From: Amaricoccus solimangrovi
GTDB lineage: Bacteria; Pseudomonadota; Alphaproteobacteria; Rhodobacterales; Rhodobacteraceae
Reading direction: 5' to 3'
DNA: 46,083 nt
NCBI RefSeq assembly: GCF_006385685.1
Contig: NZ_VFRP01000029.1
Location: forward strand, 1 to 46,083
The notes below the pieces were generated by a model. The model saw only the letters and a list, made by a program, of their open reading frames with translations, had not been told where the DNA came from and did no database searches. Below are positions 22,476 through 32,262 of the stretch, piece by piece (position 1 is the first letter of the stretch; each line of letters begins with the position of its first letter). The translations under genes were made by a program, and so were the position numbers.

Positions 22476-24502
22476 TCATCGGCACGGCGGGCCATATCGA
22501 CCACGGCAAGACCGCGCTCGTGAAGGCGCTCACGGGCGTGGACGCCGACCGGCTCGCCGAGGAGAAGGCGCGCGGCATCACCATCGACCTCGGCTTCGCC
22601 TACCGCCACCTGCCCGGCGCGCCGGAACACGCGATCTCCGGCTTCGTCGACGTGCCCGGCCACGAGCGGTTCGTGCACACGATGCTCGCCGGCGCGGGCG
22701 GGATCGACTTCGCGCTGATCGTCGTCGCGGCGGACGACGGGGTGATGCCGCAGACGCGCGAGCATGTGGCGATCCTCGACCTGCTCGGGCTGAGCCTGGG
22801 CGCGGTGGCGCTGACGAAATGCGACCTCGCGGGCGAAGCGCGCCGGGCGGAGGTCGGCGCGGAGGTCGCGGCGCTCCTCGCGGAAACCGGGCTCGCCGGC
22901 GCGCCGGTCTTCCCGGTCTCGGCCGTCACCGGAGAGGGGATCGACGCGCTCCGCGGCCACCTCGCCGGGCAGGAGCGCGCGGCCCGTCCCCGCCCCGGGC
23001 AGGGCCGCGCCCGGCTGCTCGTGGACCGCTGCTTCACGCTCAGGGGCGCGGGGACCGTCGTCACCGGAACCGTGGTTTCCGGCGCCTTCGCCACCGGCGA
23101 GCGCGTCGCGGTCAGCCCCTCGGGCCTCACCGCCCGCATCCGCTCGATCCACGCGCAGAACACGCCCGCCGAGCGCGGCGAGGCCGGGCAGCGCTGCGCG
23201 CTGAACCTCGCGGGCGAAGGCGTCGCCAGGGAGGCGATCGCGCGCGGCGACGTGGTGCTCGATCCGGCCCTCCTCGCGCCGAGCGACCGGATCGACGCGA
23301 CGCTGCGCGTCCTCGCCTCCGAGCCGAGGCCGGTCGGCACCTGGTTCCCCGCCCGGCTCCACACCGGCGCGGCGGAGGTCGGCGCGCGCGTCGTGCCGCT
23401 CGGCGATCCGATCGGCCCCGGCGGCGCGGGCCTCGCGCAACTGGTGCTCGACCGCCCGGTCGCGGGCTTCGTCGGTGACCGCTACATCCTGCGCGACGTC
23501 TCCGCGCGCCGCACGCTCGGCGGCGGCGTCTTTCTCGACCTCCGTGCTCCCGCCCGGAAGCGGCGGACCGAGGCGCGGCGCGCGCTTCTCGCCGCGGCCG
23601 CGCCGCGGGATCCCGGCGCCGCGCTCGCCGGGCTGCTCGCCACCGGCGAACTGGTCGCCCCCGACGCCTTCGCCCGCGACCGCGCGCTCAGCGACGCGGA
23701 ACTCGCCGCGGCCGTCGCGGCGCCCGGGGCCGAGTGGTTCGGCGGTCTGCTCGCCGCTCCGGGAGGCGTCGCCCGGCTCCGCGCGGCCATCGGGGCGGAA
23801 CTCGCCGCCTGGCACGAGGCCAATCCCGAACTCCACGGCATGCCGCGCGAGAGGCTGCGCCTCGCGCTGACGCCCCGCCCGCCGAAGGAGCCCTTCCTCG
23901 ATCACCTGCGCGCCGAGGCCGCCGCCGGCCGGCTGGTGCTCGACGGCGCCTTCCTCCGCCTGCCCGGCCATGTCGCCCGGCTGACCGAGGCGGACGAGGA
24001 GATCTACGCCCGGGTCGCCGGAGGCCTCGGCGGCGCGGCGCGGTTCCGCCCGCCCCGGGTTCGCGACTTCGCGGGCGAACTCGGGCTCGACGAGGCCGAG
24101 ATCCGGCGGGTGATGAAGCTCTGCGCCCGCGCGGGCCGGGTCGACGAGATCGCGAAGGACCATTTCTTCCTGCGCGCCACCACCGCCGAGATGGCGGATT
24201 TCGTCCGCTCGCTCTCCGCCGCCGCGCCGGAGGGCTGGTTCACCGCCGCCGCCTTCCGCGACCGGATGGAGAACGGCCGCAAGGTCGCGATCCAGATCCT
24301 CGACTTCTTCGACCGCCAGGGCCTGACCTTGCGGCGCGGGGATCTCAGACGTATCAATCCGCATCGCGCCGATCTCTACGCGCGCGCGGGCTCCGATGGA
24401 GGAGAATCGTCCCCGGTGGGGCGTCCGGACTTCAAATCCGGGTGGGGCGGCGAGACCGTCCCGGGTGGGTTCGACTCCCATTCTCCTTCGCCGGACCCGT
24501 AG
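22472..24502 (+). CDS. selB: Selenocysteine-specific elongation factor SelB
   Basis: SelB is the EF-Tu-like GTPase that brings Sec-tRNA(Sec) to UGA codons marked by a SECIS. G motifs are clear: AGHIDHGKT near the N terminus, DVPGHERF and TKCD. The EF-Tu-like domains II and III follow, and then C-terminal winged-helix domains that bind the SECIS ([39 protein letters not shown]). The ATG at 22472 overlaps the selA stop. The frame runs 676 codons, but the last 34 or so are encoded by the selC tRNA gene and the spacer after it. The family fold ends near [10 protein letters not shown], so this tail is an overlap product rather than a domain. The stop TAG lies in an inverted repeat. Confidence 0.97.
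   Translation: MIIGTAGHIDHGKTALVKALTGVDADRLAEEKARGITIDLGFAYRHLPGAPEHAISGFVDVPGHERFVHTMLAGAGGIDFALIVVAADDGVMPQTREHVAILDLLGLSLGAVALTKCDLAGEARRAEVGAEVAALLAETGLAGAPVFPVSAVTGEGIDALRGHLAGQERAARPRPGQGRARLLVDRCFTLRGAGTVVTGTVVSGAFATGERVAVSPSGLTARIRSIHAQNTPAERGEAGQRCALNLAGEGVAREAIARGDVVLDPALLAPSDRIDATLRVLASEPRPVGTWFPARLHTGAAEVGARVVPLGDPIGPGGAGLAQLVLDRPVAGFVGDRYILRDVSARRTLGGGVFLDLRAPARKRRTEARRALLAAAAPRDPGAALAGLLATGELVAPDAFARDRALSDAELAAAVAAPGAEWFGGLLAAPGGVARLRAAIGAELAAWHEANPELHGMPRERLRLALTPRPPKEPFLDHLRAEAAAGRLVLDGAFLRLPGHVARLTEADEEIYARVAGGLGGAARFRPPRVRDFAGELGLDEAEIRRVMKLCARAGRVDEIAKDHFFLRATTAEMADFVRSLSAAAPEGWFTAAAFRDRMENGRKVAIQILDFFDRQGLTLRRGDLRRINPHRADLYARAGSDGGESSPVGRPDFKSGWGGETVPGGFDSHSPSPDP
24398..24490 (+). 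tRNA. selC: Selenocysteine tRNA, anticodon TCA
   Basis: The 93 bases fold as a bacterial tRNA(Sec). The 8-bp acceptor is GGAGGAGA (24398-24405) with TCTCCTTC (24482-24489), one G-T pair. The D arm has CCCC/GGGG around GGT. The anticodon stem CCGGA/TCCGG encloses CTTCAAA with TCA at 24432-24434. A long extra arm, GGGGCGG/CCGTCCC, is typical of this tRNA. The T arm GTGGG/CCCAT holds TTCGACT. That gives the 8+5 helix used by SelB. The discriminator is G (24490). The next bases are CCG, so the terminal CCA is not fully encoded. The whole gene lies on the same strand inside the 3' end of the selB frame, so its mature form must be cut from a transcript that also carries selB. Confidence 0.95.
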
Positions 24503-24594
24503 GGCGGACATCTGTCCGCCTTCCCGCGGGACCAAGGCGGACATCTATCCGCCTTCCTCGCCGCGCCGGATGGCGGACAGCTGTCCGCCCTACG
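24498..24594. repeat. Triple palindromic repeat between selB/selC and selD
   Basis: Three 18-base palindrome-like units, with consensus GGCGGACATCTGTCCGCC, lie at 24503-24520, 24536-24553 and 24572-24589, spaced 33 and 36 bases apart. The outer ends form a perfect 13-base inverted repeat (24498-24510 and 24582-24594) containing CGTAGGGCGGACA. The stop codons of selB (TAG at 24500-24502) and of selD (TAG, 24592-24590) lie inside its two arms. The structure could act as a bidirectional terminator for the convergent genes. It also looks like a REP/BIME-type mobile repeat. Confidence 0.85.
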
Positions 24595-25651
24595 CGACGA
24601 CGACGACCGGATCGCCGGCCAGCACCTCGCCGATGCGCCGGGCCATCGGATAGCCGGCGGAGTGGATCGCGGCGAGGAGCAGGTCCGCCGCCCCCTCGGC
24701 GCAGGCGACGAGCAGACCGCCGGAGGTCTGCGGATCGGTGAGGAGCCTGCGCCGCCAGTCCGGCATATCCGCGGGCAGGCGTATCTCCTCGCCATAGCTC
24801 GCCCAGTTCCGCGTCGAGGCGCCGGTCGCGAAGCCGGCCTCCGCCAGCCGCTCGGCCTGTTCGAGCCAGGGCAGTTCCCGCGCCGCGATCCGGAGCGTCG
24901 CGCCCGAGCCCCGCGCCATCTCGAGCGCGTGGCCGAGGATGCCGAAGCCGGTCACGTCGGTGATCCCGCGCACCTCCGGATCGGCGGCGAGGTCCGCGCC
25001 GACGCGGTTGAGCAGCGTCGTCGAGGCGAGCATCTCGGCGTAGCCCGCCGCGTCGAGCGCGCCCTTCCGGATCGCCGCCGAATAGATCCCGACGCCGAGC
25101 CCCTTGGTCAGGATCAGCGCGTCGCCCGGCCGGGCGCCGGTGTTGCGCCGCAGCCGGTCGGGATGGACGAGGCCGGTGACCGCGAGGCCGTAGATCGGCT
25201 CCGGCGCGTCGATCGAATGGCCGCCCGCGACCGGGATCCCGGCCTCGCCGCAGACGCTGGCGCCGCCCCGCAGGATCTCCCGGATCGTCGCGGGGGCGAG
25301 CTTGTCGACCGGCATGCCGAGGATCGCCAGCGCCATGACCGGCCTGCCCCCCATCGCATAGACGTCGGAGATCGCATTGGTCGCGGCGATCCGGCCGAAG
25401 TCGAACGGGTCGTCGACCATCGGCATGAAGAAATCCGTGGTCGATATGACGCAGGCGTTCTCGTCCACCTGCCAGACGGCGGCGTCGTCCGAGGTCTCGG
25501 TCCCGACGAGCAGGTTCGGGAAGGCCCCCGGCGCCGGCTGGCCGGCGAGCAGGTCGCGCAGCACCCCCGGCGCGATCTTGCAGCCGCAGCCGCCGCCATG
25601 CGCGAGTTCCGTCAGCCGCGGTCCGGGCGCGCTTTCCAGTCCATCCGCCAT
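24590..25651 (-). CDS. selD: Selenide, water dikinase (selenophosphate synthase)
   Basis: SelD makes selenophosphate, the selenium donor for SelA, from selenide and ATP. The 353-residue protein has the N-terminal active site [13 protein letters not shown], in which Cys22 and Lys25 match Cys17 and Lys20 of E. coli SelD. The nucleophile is a plain cysteine, not selenocysteine, so SelD does not depend on its own product. The Asp-rich metal-ATP sites DDAAVW and [18 protein letters not shown] follow, then the AIRS-like fold with [14 protein letters not shown] and [16 protein letters not shown], and the end [12 protein letters not shown]. The ATG at 25651 has GGAGG seven bases upstream. It is convergent with selB/selC. 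Confidence 0.96.
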   Translation of the reverse strand: MADGLESAPGPRLTELAHGGGCGCKIAPGVLRDLLAGQPAPGAFPNLLVGTETSDDAAVWQVDENACVISTTDFFMPMVDDPFDFGRIAATNAISDVYAMGGRPVMALAILGMPVDKLAPATIREILRGGASVCGEAGIPVAGGHSIDAPEPIYGLAVTGLVHPDRLRRNTGARPGDALILTKGLGVGIYSAAIRKGALDAAGYAEMLASTTLLNRVGADLAADPEVRGITDVTGFGILGHALEMARGSGATLRIAARELPWLEQAERLAEAGFATGASTRNWASYGEEIRLPADMPDWRRRLLTDPQTSGGLLVACAEGAADLLLAAIHSAGYPMARRIGEVLAGDPVVVVA

Positions 25652-25898
25652 CTTCGCCTCCCCTTCGTCGCGCGGGAGGATAGCCAGCGGCGCGCATTGA
25701 CAAAAGGACGAAACGCCGCGGAACATCGCGCGATGGAATGCGCACACCCGGGCGCCGGCCGCGCCGCCGGCCTTCGCCGCCACGCCGCGCCCGGGCGGCG
25801 GAACCGCTTCCGCGCGGCGGTGAGGCGCGGGCGGAGCGACGCATCGACCGGGGCCACCGGAGAACCGGGGCCCGTGCCATGGCAAAGGGAGGATGGCC

Positions 25899-26990
25899 AT
25901 GAACCGACGTGACTTTCTGGCGAGCGCCGCGGGCGTGGCGGCGCTGGGCGCGCTGCCGCGCGGCGCCTTCGCCGCGGCGGAGTTCGCTCCCCGGCCGGGC
26001 GACTGGCGCACCTTCGTCGTCACCACGACGCTCGACATCCGGAAGGAGTCGGGCCCGGTCACGGCCTGGGTGCCGCTGCCCTCGATCGCGGCGGCGGACT
26101 GGATGGCGCCGGAGGGCGACCAGTGGCGCGGCAACGCCGACGCCGCCGAGGTCGTCACCGACGCCGCGACCGGCGCGCGGATGATCCGCGCGGAATATTC
26201 CGCCGGCACCGCCGCCCCGACGCTGACGGTGATCAGCACCTTCCGGACCCGCGACCGGGGCGAGGTGCTCTCCCGGACCGACGCGCCGCCGCTCGCCGCC
26301 CCGGCGCGCGCGCGCTATCTCGCCGCGACCGAGCTGCTTCCGACCGACGGCATCGTGAGGGAGACGGCGGAGCGCGTCACCGCCGGCGCCGCGACCGACC
26401 GCGAGAAGGCGGCGGCGCTCTACGACTGGGTGGTCGAGAACACCCACCGCGTGGCCGAGGTCCGGGGCTGCGGCCTCGGCGACGTGGCGAGCATGCTGGA
26501 GAGCGGCTATCTCGGCGGCAAATGCGCCGATATCAACGCGCTCTACGTCGCGCTCGCCCGCGCCTCCGGCGTGCCGGCGCGCGATGTCTACGGGATCCGC
26601 GTCGCCCCCTCGGCCTTCGGCTACAAGAGCCTCGGCGCGGGCGGCGAGACGGTGACGAAGGCGCAGCACTGCCGGGCCGAGGTCTGGCTCGAGGGGGCGG
26701 GCTGGGTGCCCGTCGATCCCGCCGACGTGCGCAAGGTCGCCCTCGAGGAGCCGCCGGGCGACAACGCGCTCGACAGCGCGAAGGTCGCCGCCGCGCGCGC
26801 GGCCCTCTTCGGCGCCTGGGAGGGCAACTGGATGGCCTATAACGACGCGCATGACCTGGTCCTGCCGGGCTCGGAGCACCGCGTCGCCTTCCTCATGTAT
26901 CCCCAGGCCGAGGTCGCGGGCGCCCTGCTCGACTGCCTCGACGCCCCGAATTTCGCTTATGCGATCAAGGCGGCGCCCATTACAACCTGA
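25899..26990 (+). CDS. Exported transglutaminase-like protein
   Basis: The protein (363 aa) begins [20 protein letters not shown], a twin-arginine signal with a long Ala-rich core. The C-terminal half is a transglutaminase/cysteine-protease-like core with the catalytic triad in order: Cys in [18 protein letters not shown], His in [11 protein letters not shown], Asp in [12 protein letters not shown]. Related bacterial proteins act on peptides or cross-link proteins in the periplasm. The substrate here is unknown. GGGAGG ends six bases before the ATG at 25899, so I prefer that start to the ATG at 25893. It is divergent from selD and stands alone. Tat export of a Cys-dependent enzyme would let it fold in the cytoplasm first. 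Confidence 0.88.
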   Translation: MNRRDFLASAAGVAALGALPRGAFAAAEFAPRPGDWRTFVVTTTLDIRKESGPVTAWVPLPSIAAADWMAPEGDQWRGNADAAEVVTDAATGARMIRAEYSAGTAAPTLTVISTFRTRDRGEVLSRTDAPPLAAPARARYLAATELLPTDGIVRETAERVTAGAATDREKAAALYDWVVENTHRVAEVRGCGLGDVASMLESGYLGGKCADINALYVALARASGVPARDVYGIRVAPSAFGYKSLGAGGETVTKAQHCRAEVWLEGAGWVPVDPADVRKVALEEPPGDNALDSAKVAAARAALFGAWEGNWMAYNDAHDLVLPGSEHRVAFLMYPQAEVAGALLDCLDAPNFAYAIKAAPITT

Positions 26991-27519
26991 GGTGAGACGC
27001 CGTCGGCGGAATTCCGAGCATTCCGGCGCCGGCGCGAATCCGCTGTCAGCAAGGCCCCGCCGATGCCCTCCCGACGCGCCGATCGACGCTGTGCGCCGGG
27101 CGGGAAAGTGGTAGAAACGTTTCAGTCGCCATCCGCGCACCTCTGGCGGATCGTCCGGCGAGGCCGATGAGGAGTTAGCAGTCCCTCATCGGCCGCTGGC
27201 CTCCCGCCCTTCATACCGCGCCGCGGGAAGTTGCCACATCCCCCCCGAAACGTGCCATACTCCCCTCGGGCGCGCGAGGGGCGCGCCACCGCAAGCAGCG
27301 CTGGACACCGATCTTGCACGAAAGCCGCCAACGGACGAAATCCTCCCCGCCGCGGATCAGGCGCCGCCCGCGCGACCGGATCGACGAGGGATGGTTCGGC
27401 TGGTCGCCCCGCCTCGGCCCGTTCTCGCGCGCCGTCGGCTGGAGCCTCTACCTGCTCGCCGCGATCGAGCGCGCCTTCATCCGCCCCACCCGGCGGGAGG
27501 GGCTGAGGAAACGGCGGCG
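26991..27519. other. Convergent spacer with a perfect hairpin
   Basis: Between the transglutaminase gene and cytochrome b561 there is no strongly supported gene. Features are a palindrome GAAACGTTTC (27114-27123), a perfect 11-bp hairpin (27162-27194), and a weak 69-codon frame at 27314-27523. GC falls slightly in the centre. Confidence 0.45.
27162..27194. terminator. Perfect 11-bp hairpin in the convergent spacer
   Basis: GGCCGATGAGG (27162-27172) pairs with CCTCATCGGCC (27184-27194) across an 11-base loop. It lacks a T tract on either side. It may be a shared terminator for the convergent genes or part of a small RNA. Confidence 0.4.
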
Positions 27520-27523
27520 CTAG
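27314..27523 (+). CDS. Possible small basic protein (69 aa), weak
   Basis: The frame gives a basic, Arg/Pro-rich N terminus, then GWFGWSPRLGPFSRAVGWSL and YLLAAIERAFIRPTRREG, which looks more protein-like than a random frame: one amphipathic or membrane-associated helix flanked by basic residues. Its end overlaps the end of the cytochrome b561 gene by four bases on the opposite strand. There is no clear ribosome site. It may be an artefact of GC-rich codon bias. Confidence 0.3.
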   Translation: MHESRQRTKSSPPRIRRRPRDRIDEGWFGWSPRLGPFSRAVGWSLYLLAAIERAFIRPTRREGLRKRRR

Positions 27524-28053
27524 CGCGGCGCGACGGGCGGCCACATCCGCGCCAGCACCCCGTCGCGCCGGACGAGCGCGTGATGGAGCGCGGCGCCCAC
27601 ATGCAGCGCGATCACCGCGATCAGCACGATGACGGTCGTCAGATGCACGGACTTCGCCGCCAGGCTCACCGATTCGTGCTTCGAGAAGAGCGGCGGGATC
27701 CCGAGCGCGTTCAGGAGCTCGATCGGAAAGCCGCCTGTCGTGACTCGCACATAGCCGCTCACCGCCATCGTCAGCAGCAGCAGATAGAGCAGCGCGTGCG
27801 ACAGCGCGGCGACGCGGCGCTGCGCGGCCGGGATGCTCTCCGGCAGCGGCGGCGGCGGGTGCCGGAGGCGCCAGACGATCCGCGCGAGGATCAGCGTGAG
27901 GAAGACCGAGCCGAGCCCCTTGTGCAGGATGAAGAGTGGATCTTGCACCGACCGGGGCAGATCCTGGATCATCGTCAGCCCAACGGGAATCATGACGAGC
28001 ACGATGAGCACGGTGGTCCAATGAAAGAGACGGGAGACGGTTCCGTATCCCAT
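27520..28053 (-). CDS. Cytochrome b561 family protein
   Basis: A di-heme membrane cytochrome of the bacterial b561 (CybB) family, 177 residues. It carries four hydrophobic helices with heme-ligand histidines: SRLFHWTTVLIVLVMI, FILHKGLGSVFLTLILARIV, LSHALLYLLLLTMAVSGYV, and VHLTTVIVLIAVIALHVGAAL with HHALVRRDG after it. Family members move electrons to or from quinones and some act as superoxide:quinone oxidoreductases. The substrate here is not known. The gene stands alone, convergent with the transglutaminase gene and divergent from the phosphatidyltransferase gene, 77 bases from the latter's GTG. Confidence 0.93.
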   Translation of the reverse strand: MGYGTVSRLFHWTTVLIVLVMIPVGLTMIQDLPRSVQDPLFILHKGLGSVFLTLILARIVWRLRHPPPPLPESIPAAQRRVAALSHALLYLLLLTMAVSGYVRVTTGGFPIELLNALGIPPLFSKHESVSLAAKSVHLTTVIVLIAVIALHVGAALHHALVRRDGVLARMWPPVAPR

Positions 28054-28130
28054 GTTCCCGCGCCCCTCCCTTGCCGGCCCGGGGCCAGCATAGCAGAGCG
28101 GCGCGCCCGGACCAGCGCGGAGCGATCGCG

Positions 28131-28862
28131 GTGAGCGAGGTTCCGGCGGGTTTCGACCCCGCGGCCGGCCGGAGCGCCCGGCGCGGCCTCTGGGGGGCCG
28201 CGGCGCCGCTCGCCGCGCTCATCCTCGCCGCCGCCTGGGCCGCGCCCGCCGGCGCGGCGCCGGCCTGCCTCGCGCTCGCGATCTTCGCCGTCGTCGTCGC
28301 GGTGGCGCGGGGCGGGCTCGACGGATTCCACCCGCCCGACCGGTTCGGCGCCGCGAACGCCGTCACGCTCGCCCGCGCCGGGGGCGCGGCGCTGATCGCC
28401 GCCGCGGGAATCGCAGGCGCCGCGCCCGCGGGCGCCGCCGCCTGGGGCGTCGCGCTCGCCTCGGCCGCGCTGCTCGCGCTCGACGGGATCGACGGCTGGC
28501 TGGCGCGCCGCGCCGGGCTCGCCTCGCCCTTCGGCGCCCGCTTCGACATGGAGGTGGACGCGCTGACCGGCCTCGCGCTCGCGCTCCTCGTCTGGCAGAT
28601 GGGCAAGGCCGGTCCCTGGGTGCTCGGCCTCGGCCTGATGCGCTACGCCTTCCTCGGCCTCGGCCGGCTCCGCCCCGCCTTCGCCGCGCCGCTGCCGCCC
28701 TCCCGGCGGCGCAAGGCGGTCTGCGTGGTCCAGCTGGCCGCGCTCACGCTCCTCGTCGCGCCGCCCGTCGTTCCGCCGCTCTCGCAGGCGATCGCCGCCG
28801 GCGCCCTCGCGCTGCTCGGCTGGTCCTTCGCGCGCGACCTTCTGTGGCTGGCGCGGCGATGA
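28131..28862 (+). CDS. CDP-alcohol phosphatidyltransferase family membrane protein
   Basis: This 243-residue membrane protein has the signature of enzymes that join a phosphatidyl group from CDP-diacylglycerol to an alcohol. The DGxxARxxxxxxxxGxxxDxxxD motif reads DGWLARRAGLASPFG then ARFDMEVD. Several Ala/Leu helices surround it. The usual products are phosphatidylglycerol-phosphate, phosphatidylserine and the like. The acceptor alcohol cannot be told here. A GTG at 28131 is my start, since the frame before it is Arg/Pro-rich and overlaps the promoter region. It is the first of three overlapping genes with a methyltransferase and a sulfatase-family protein, which suggests a lipid-linked or head-group-modified surface molecule. 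Confidence 0.85.
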   Translation: MSEVPAGFDPAAGRSARRGLWGAAAPLAALILAAAWAAPAGAAPACLALAIFAVVVAVARGGLDGFHPPDRFGAANAVTLARAGGAALIAAAGIAGAAPAGAAAWGVALASAALLALDGIDGWLARRAGLASPFGARFDMEVDALTGLALALLVWQMGKAGPWVLGLGLMRYAFLGLGRLRPAFAAPLPPSRRRKAVCVVQLAALTLLVAPPVVPPLSQAIAAGALALLGWSFARDLLWLARR

Positions 28863-29608
28863 CGACGCGGCCCGCCGCGCGCGATCTCGCCGGGCTTGCG
28901 CGCTCGCTCGTCATCTACCGCGCCAGGCCGTGGAAGAACCGCGCGCTCGCAAGGCTTTACGGGACGATCCTGCGGCCCGGCGATCTCGCCTTCGACATCG
29001 GCGCCCATGTCGGCAACCGGAGCCGCGCGATGCTGGCGGCGGGCGCCCGCGTCGTCGCGCTGGAGCCGCAGCCGCTCCTCCACGCCTTCCTCGCCCGCGA
29101 CCTGCCGCCCGGGGCCACGCTGATCCGCGCCGCCGCGGGCGCGCGCGAGGGTACCGGACAACTCGCGATCCCGCGCCTCCATCCCACCGTCGCCTCGCTC
29201 GCCCCCGGCTTCGCCGCCGAGATGGGAACGGCGCCCGGCTTCGCACATGTGCGCTGGGACGCGGCCGAGACGGTGCGCGTCACCACGCTCGACGCGCTCA
29301 TCGCCGCGCACGGCGCGCCGCGCTTCGTCAAGATCGACGTCGAAGGCTTCGAGGACGCGGTGCTGGCGGGTCTGTCGCATCCCGTCGGCTGGATCGCCTT
29401 CGAGACGCTGCCCGCCCTGCCCCGCGTCGCGGCGGCGAGCCTCGAAAGGATAAGCCTGCTCGGACGATACGAGTTCAACTTCATCTCCGGTGAGACCCGG
29501 GGCTTCGCGCTCGACGCCTGGACCGACGCCGCCGGGATCGCGGCGCTCCTCGCCCGCGCGGCCCGCTCCGGCGACGTCTATGCCCGACTGATCCGGGAGC
29601 CCGCGTGA
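28859..29608 (+). CDS. FkbM family methyltransferase
   Basis: The protein (249 aa) has the SAM-binding fold of FkbM-type O-methyltransferases: DLAFDIGAHVGNRSRAML with motif I, VVALEPQPLLHAFL with the acidic ribose-binding residue, and the family's FVKIDVEGFEDAVLAGL. The last helix region resembles GRYEFNFISGETR. Known members methylate sugars, macrolides and other small or surface molecules. The ATG at 28859 overlaps the stop of the phosphatidyltransferase gene, and its own stop overlaps the GTG of the next gene (GTGA). The set is therefore made as one unit, and the methyltransferase probably acts on the same surface compound. Confidence 0.9.
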   Translation: MTTRPAARDLAGLARSLVIYRARPWKNRALARLYGTILRPGDLAFDIGAHVGNRSRAMLAAGARVVALEPQPLLHAFLARDLPPGATLIRAAAGAREGTGQLAIPRLHPTVASLAPGFAAEMGTAPGFAHVRWDAAETVRVTTLDALIAAHGAPRFVKIDVEGFEDAVLAGLSHPVGWIAFETLPALPRVAAASLERISLLGRYEFNFISGETRGFALDAWTDAAGIAALLARAARSGDVYARLIREPA

Positions 29609-31191
29609 CCGGCTCCTTGGCGGGGATCGCGCTGCTGTGGCTCGGGCTGATCCTGCCCGACCGGGCGGCGGAGATCGCGCCGGGGGCGCTCGCGGTCTTT
29701 CCGCTCGAACTGCCGCCCGTGCTCCTCGGCCTCATGCTGCTCCGGGGCCGCGCGCTGACGGCGGCGCGTCTCCTGCTCGCCGCCGTCCTGGTCGCGCTGG
29801 CGGCGCTGCGGGGCGCCGACATCGCCGCCTACGCGGCCTTCGCCCGGCCGTTCAACCCCGCGCTCGACGGCGAACTCATCCCGGCGGCGGCGCGGCTCAG
29901 CGCCGGGACGATCGGAACGCCGCTGACGCTCCTGCTCTGCCTCGCGCTCGCCGCGGCGATCCTCGGCCTCGGCCTCGCGCTCTGGTGGGCCGCCGGCCGG
30001 GTCGCCCGGCTCGGTCCCGCGCGCGGCCGCGCCCGGGCCGGTCTCGCCGCGCTCTTCCTGCTCGCGCTCGTCCCCCCGGCGCTCGCCCTCGCGGGACGGC
30101 CGGCGCCCCTCGGCGACGCCCGCGCGACGCGGCTCGCCGCCGAACACCTGCGCGACACGCTCGCCGCGCGCGCGGACCTCGCCCGCTTCCGGCGCGAGGC
30201 GGCGCGCGATCCCTACGCCGCGACGCCGCCAGCCGCGATCCTGCCCGCGCTCGCGGGGCACGACATCTTCGTCGTCTTCGTCGAATCCTACGGCCGGACC
30301 GCGCTCGAGAACCCGCTCTATCGCCCCGCTACCGAGGCGCGGCTCGCCGCCGCCGAGGGGGAACTGGCCCGCGCCGGTCTCGCCGCGCGCTCCGGCTGGC
30401 TGACCGCGCCGATGATCGGCGGGCAGAGCTGGTTCGCGCATGGCACGCTGCTCTCCGGGCTCCGGATCGATTCGCAGGCCCGCTACGGCGCGCTGATCGC
30501 GAGCCCGCGGCTCACCTTCCCCCGCCTCGCCCGGCGCGCCGGCTGGCGCAGCGTCGCGGTGATGCCCGCGATCACGCTGGCCTGGCCGGAGGCGCGCTAT
30601 TTCGGCTACGATACGGTGCTGGTGGCGAAGGATCTCGGCTATCGCGGCGAGCCGTTCAACTGGGTGACCATGCCCGACCAGTTCACCCTCGCCTCCTTCG
30701 AGCGCCAGGCACTCGATCCCGCGCCGCGCCCGCCGGTCATCGCGGAGATCGCGCTCATCTCCTCCCACGCGCCCTGGACGCCGATCCCGCCGCTCATCCC
30801 CTGGGCCGAGGTCGGCGACGGGACGGTGTTCGACCGCTGGGCCACGACCGGGGAGAGCCCGGAAGTGCTCTGGCGCGATCCGGAGAAGGTGCGCGCGCAA
30901 TACGGCCGCGCGATCGACTACGCGCTCGCCACGACCTTCTCCTTCGCCGCGCGCCGGGCCGGGACCGCGCCGCTCCTGATCGTGCTCGGCGACCACCAGC
31001 CGGCGGAATTCGTCTCCGGCGGGATCGGCGGCCAGGACGTGCCTGTCCATGTGATCGGCCCGCCGGAACTCGTCGACCGGCTGGCGGGCTGGGGCTGGAC
31101 GCCGGGGCTCAGGCCCGCGGCCGCGGTCGCGCCCCGGCCGATGGCGGCGTTCCGCGACCGGTTCCTCGCCGCCTTCGGCCCCGGCTCCTGA
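29605..31191 (+). CDS. Sulfatase/LTA-synthase-like membrane protein
   Basis: The 528-residue protein has four to five N-terminal membrane helices (to about residue 165) followed by a large extracytoplasmic alkaline-phosphatase-superfamily domain. Its first motif is DIFVVFVESYGRTALENP, with the metal-binding Glu and a candidate Thr nucleophile. Later parts are GGQSWFAHGTLLSGLR and LIVLGDHQPAEFVSG, which contains a metal-binding Asp-His pair. This layout is shared by LtaS, OpgB and phosphoethanolamine transferases, which move phospho-head-groups from phospholipids. A GTG start overlaps the FkbM stop. With a CDP-alcohol phosphatidyltransferase in the same operon, transfer of a lipid head group onto a surface glycan or lipid is a sensible, unproven idea. 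Confidence 0.85.
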   Translation: MTGSLAGIALLWLGLILPDRAAEIAPGALAVFPLELPPVLLGLMLLRGRALTAARLLLAAVLVALAALRGADIAAYAAFARPFNPALDGELIPAAARLSAGTIGTPLTLLLCLALAAAILGLGLALWWAAGRVARLGPARGRARAGLAALFLLALVPPALALAGRPAPLGDARATRLAAEHLRDTLAARADLARFRREAARDPYAATPPAAILPALAGHDIFVVFVESYGRTALENPLYRPATEARLAAAEGELARAGLAARSGWLTAPMIGGQSWFAHGTLLSGLRIDSQARYGALIASPRLTFPRLARRAGWRSVAVMPAITLAWPEARYFGYDTVLVAKDLGYRGEPFNWVTMPDQFTLASFERQALDPAPRPPVIAEIALISSHAPWTPIPPLIPWAEVGDGTVFDRWATTGESPEVLWRDPEKVRAQYGRAIDYALATTFSFAARRAGTAPLLIVLGDHQPAEFVSGGIGGQDVPVHVIGPPELVDRLAGWGWTPGLRPAAAVAPRPMAAFRDRFLAAFGPGS

Positions 31192-31251
31192 GCCTTTAAG
31201 CACGGGCGGAACGGGCTATATCGAGCGCGAAACCGCCCGCCGGAGCCTCCG

Positions 31252-32253
<1,002 letters not shown>

Positions 32254-32262
32254 GGCGGATCG

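Noticed and set aside
24398-24502. Extra C-terminal domain on SelB
   Set aside because: The codons coincide with tRNA(Sec), whose secondary structure explains every base. The tail is an overlap product.
27122-28606. Minus-strand frame of 494 codons covering cytochrome b561 and the phosphatidyltransferase
   Set aside because: Mirror frame with no motif. The b561 helices and the CDP-alcohol signature are in other frames.
29637-31199. Plus-strand frame of 520 codons overlapping the sulfatase-family gene
   Set aside because: Arg/Ala/Pro-rich shadow of the real frame. No membrane helices or motifs.
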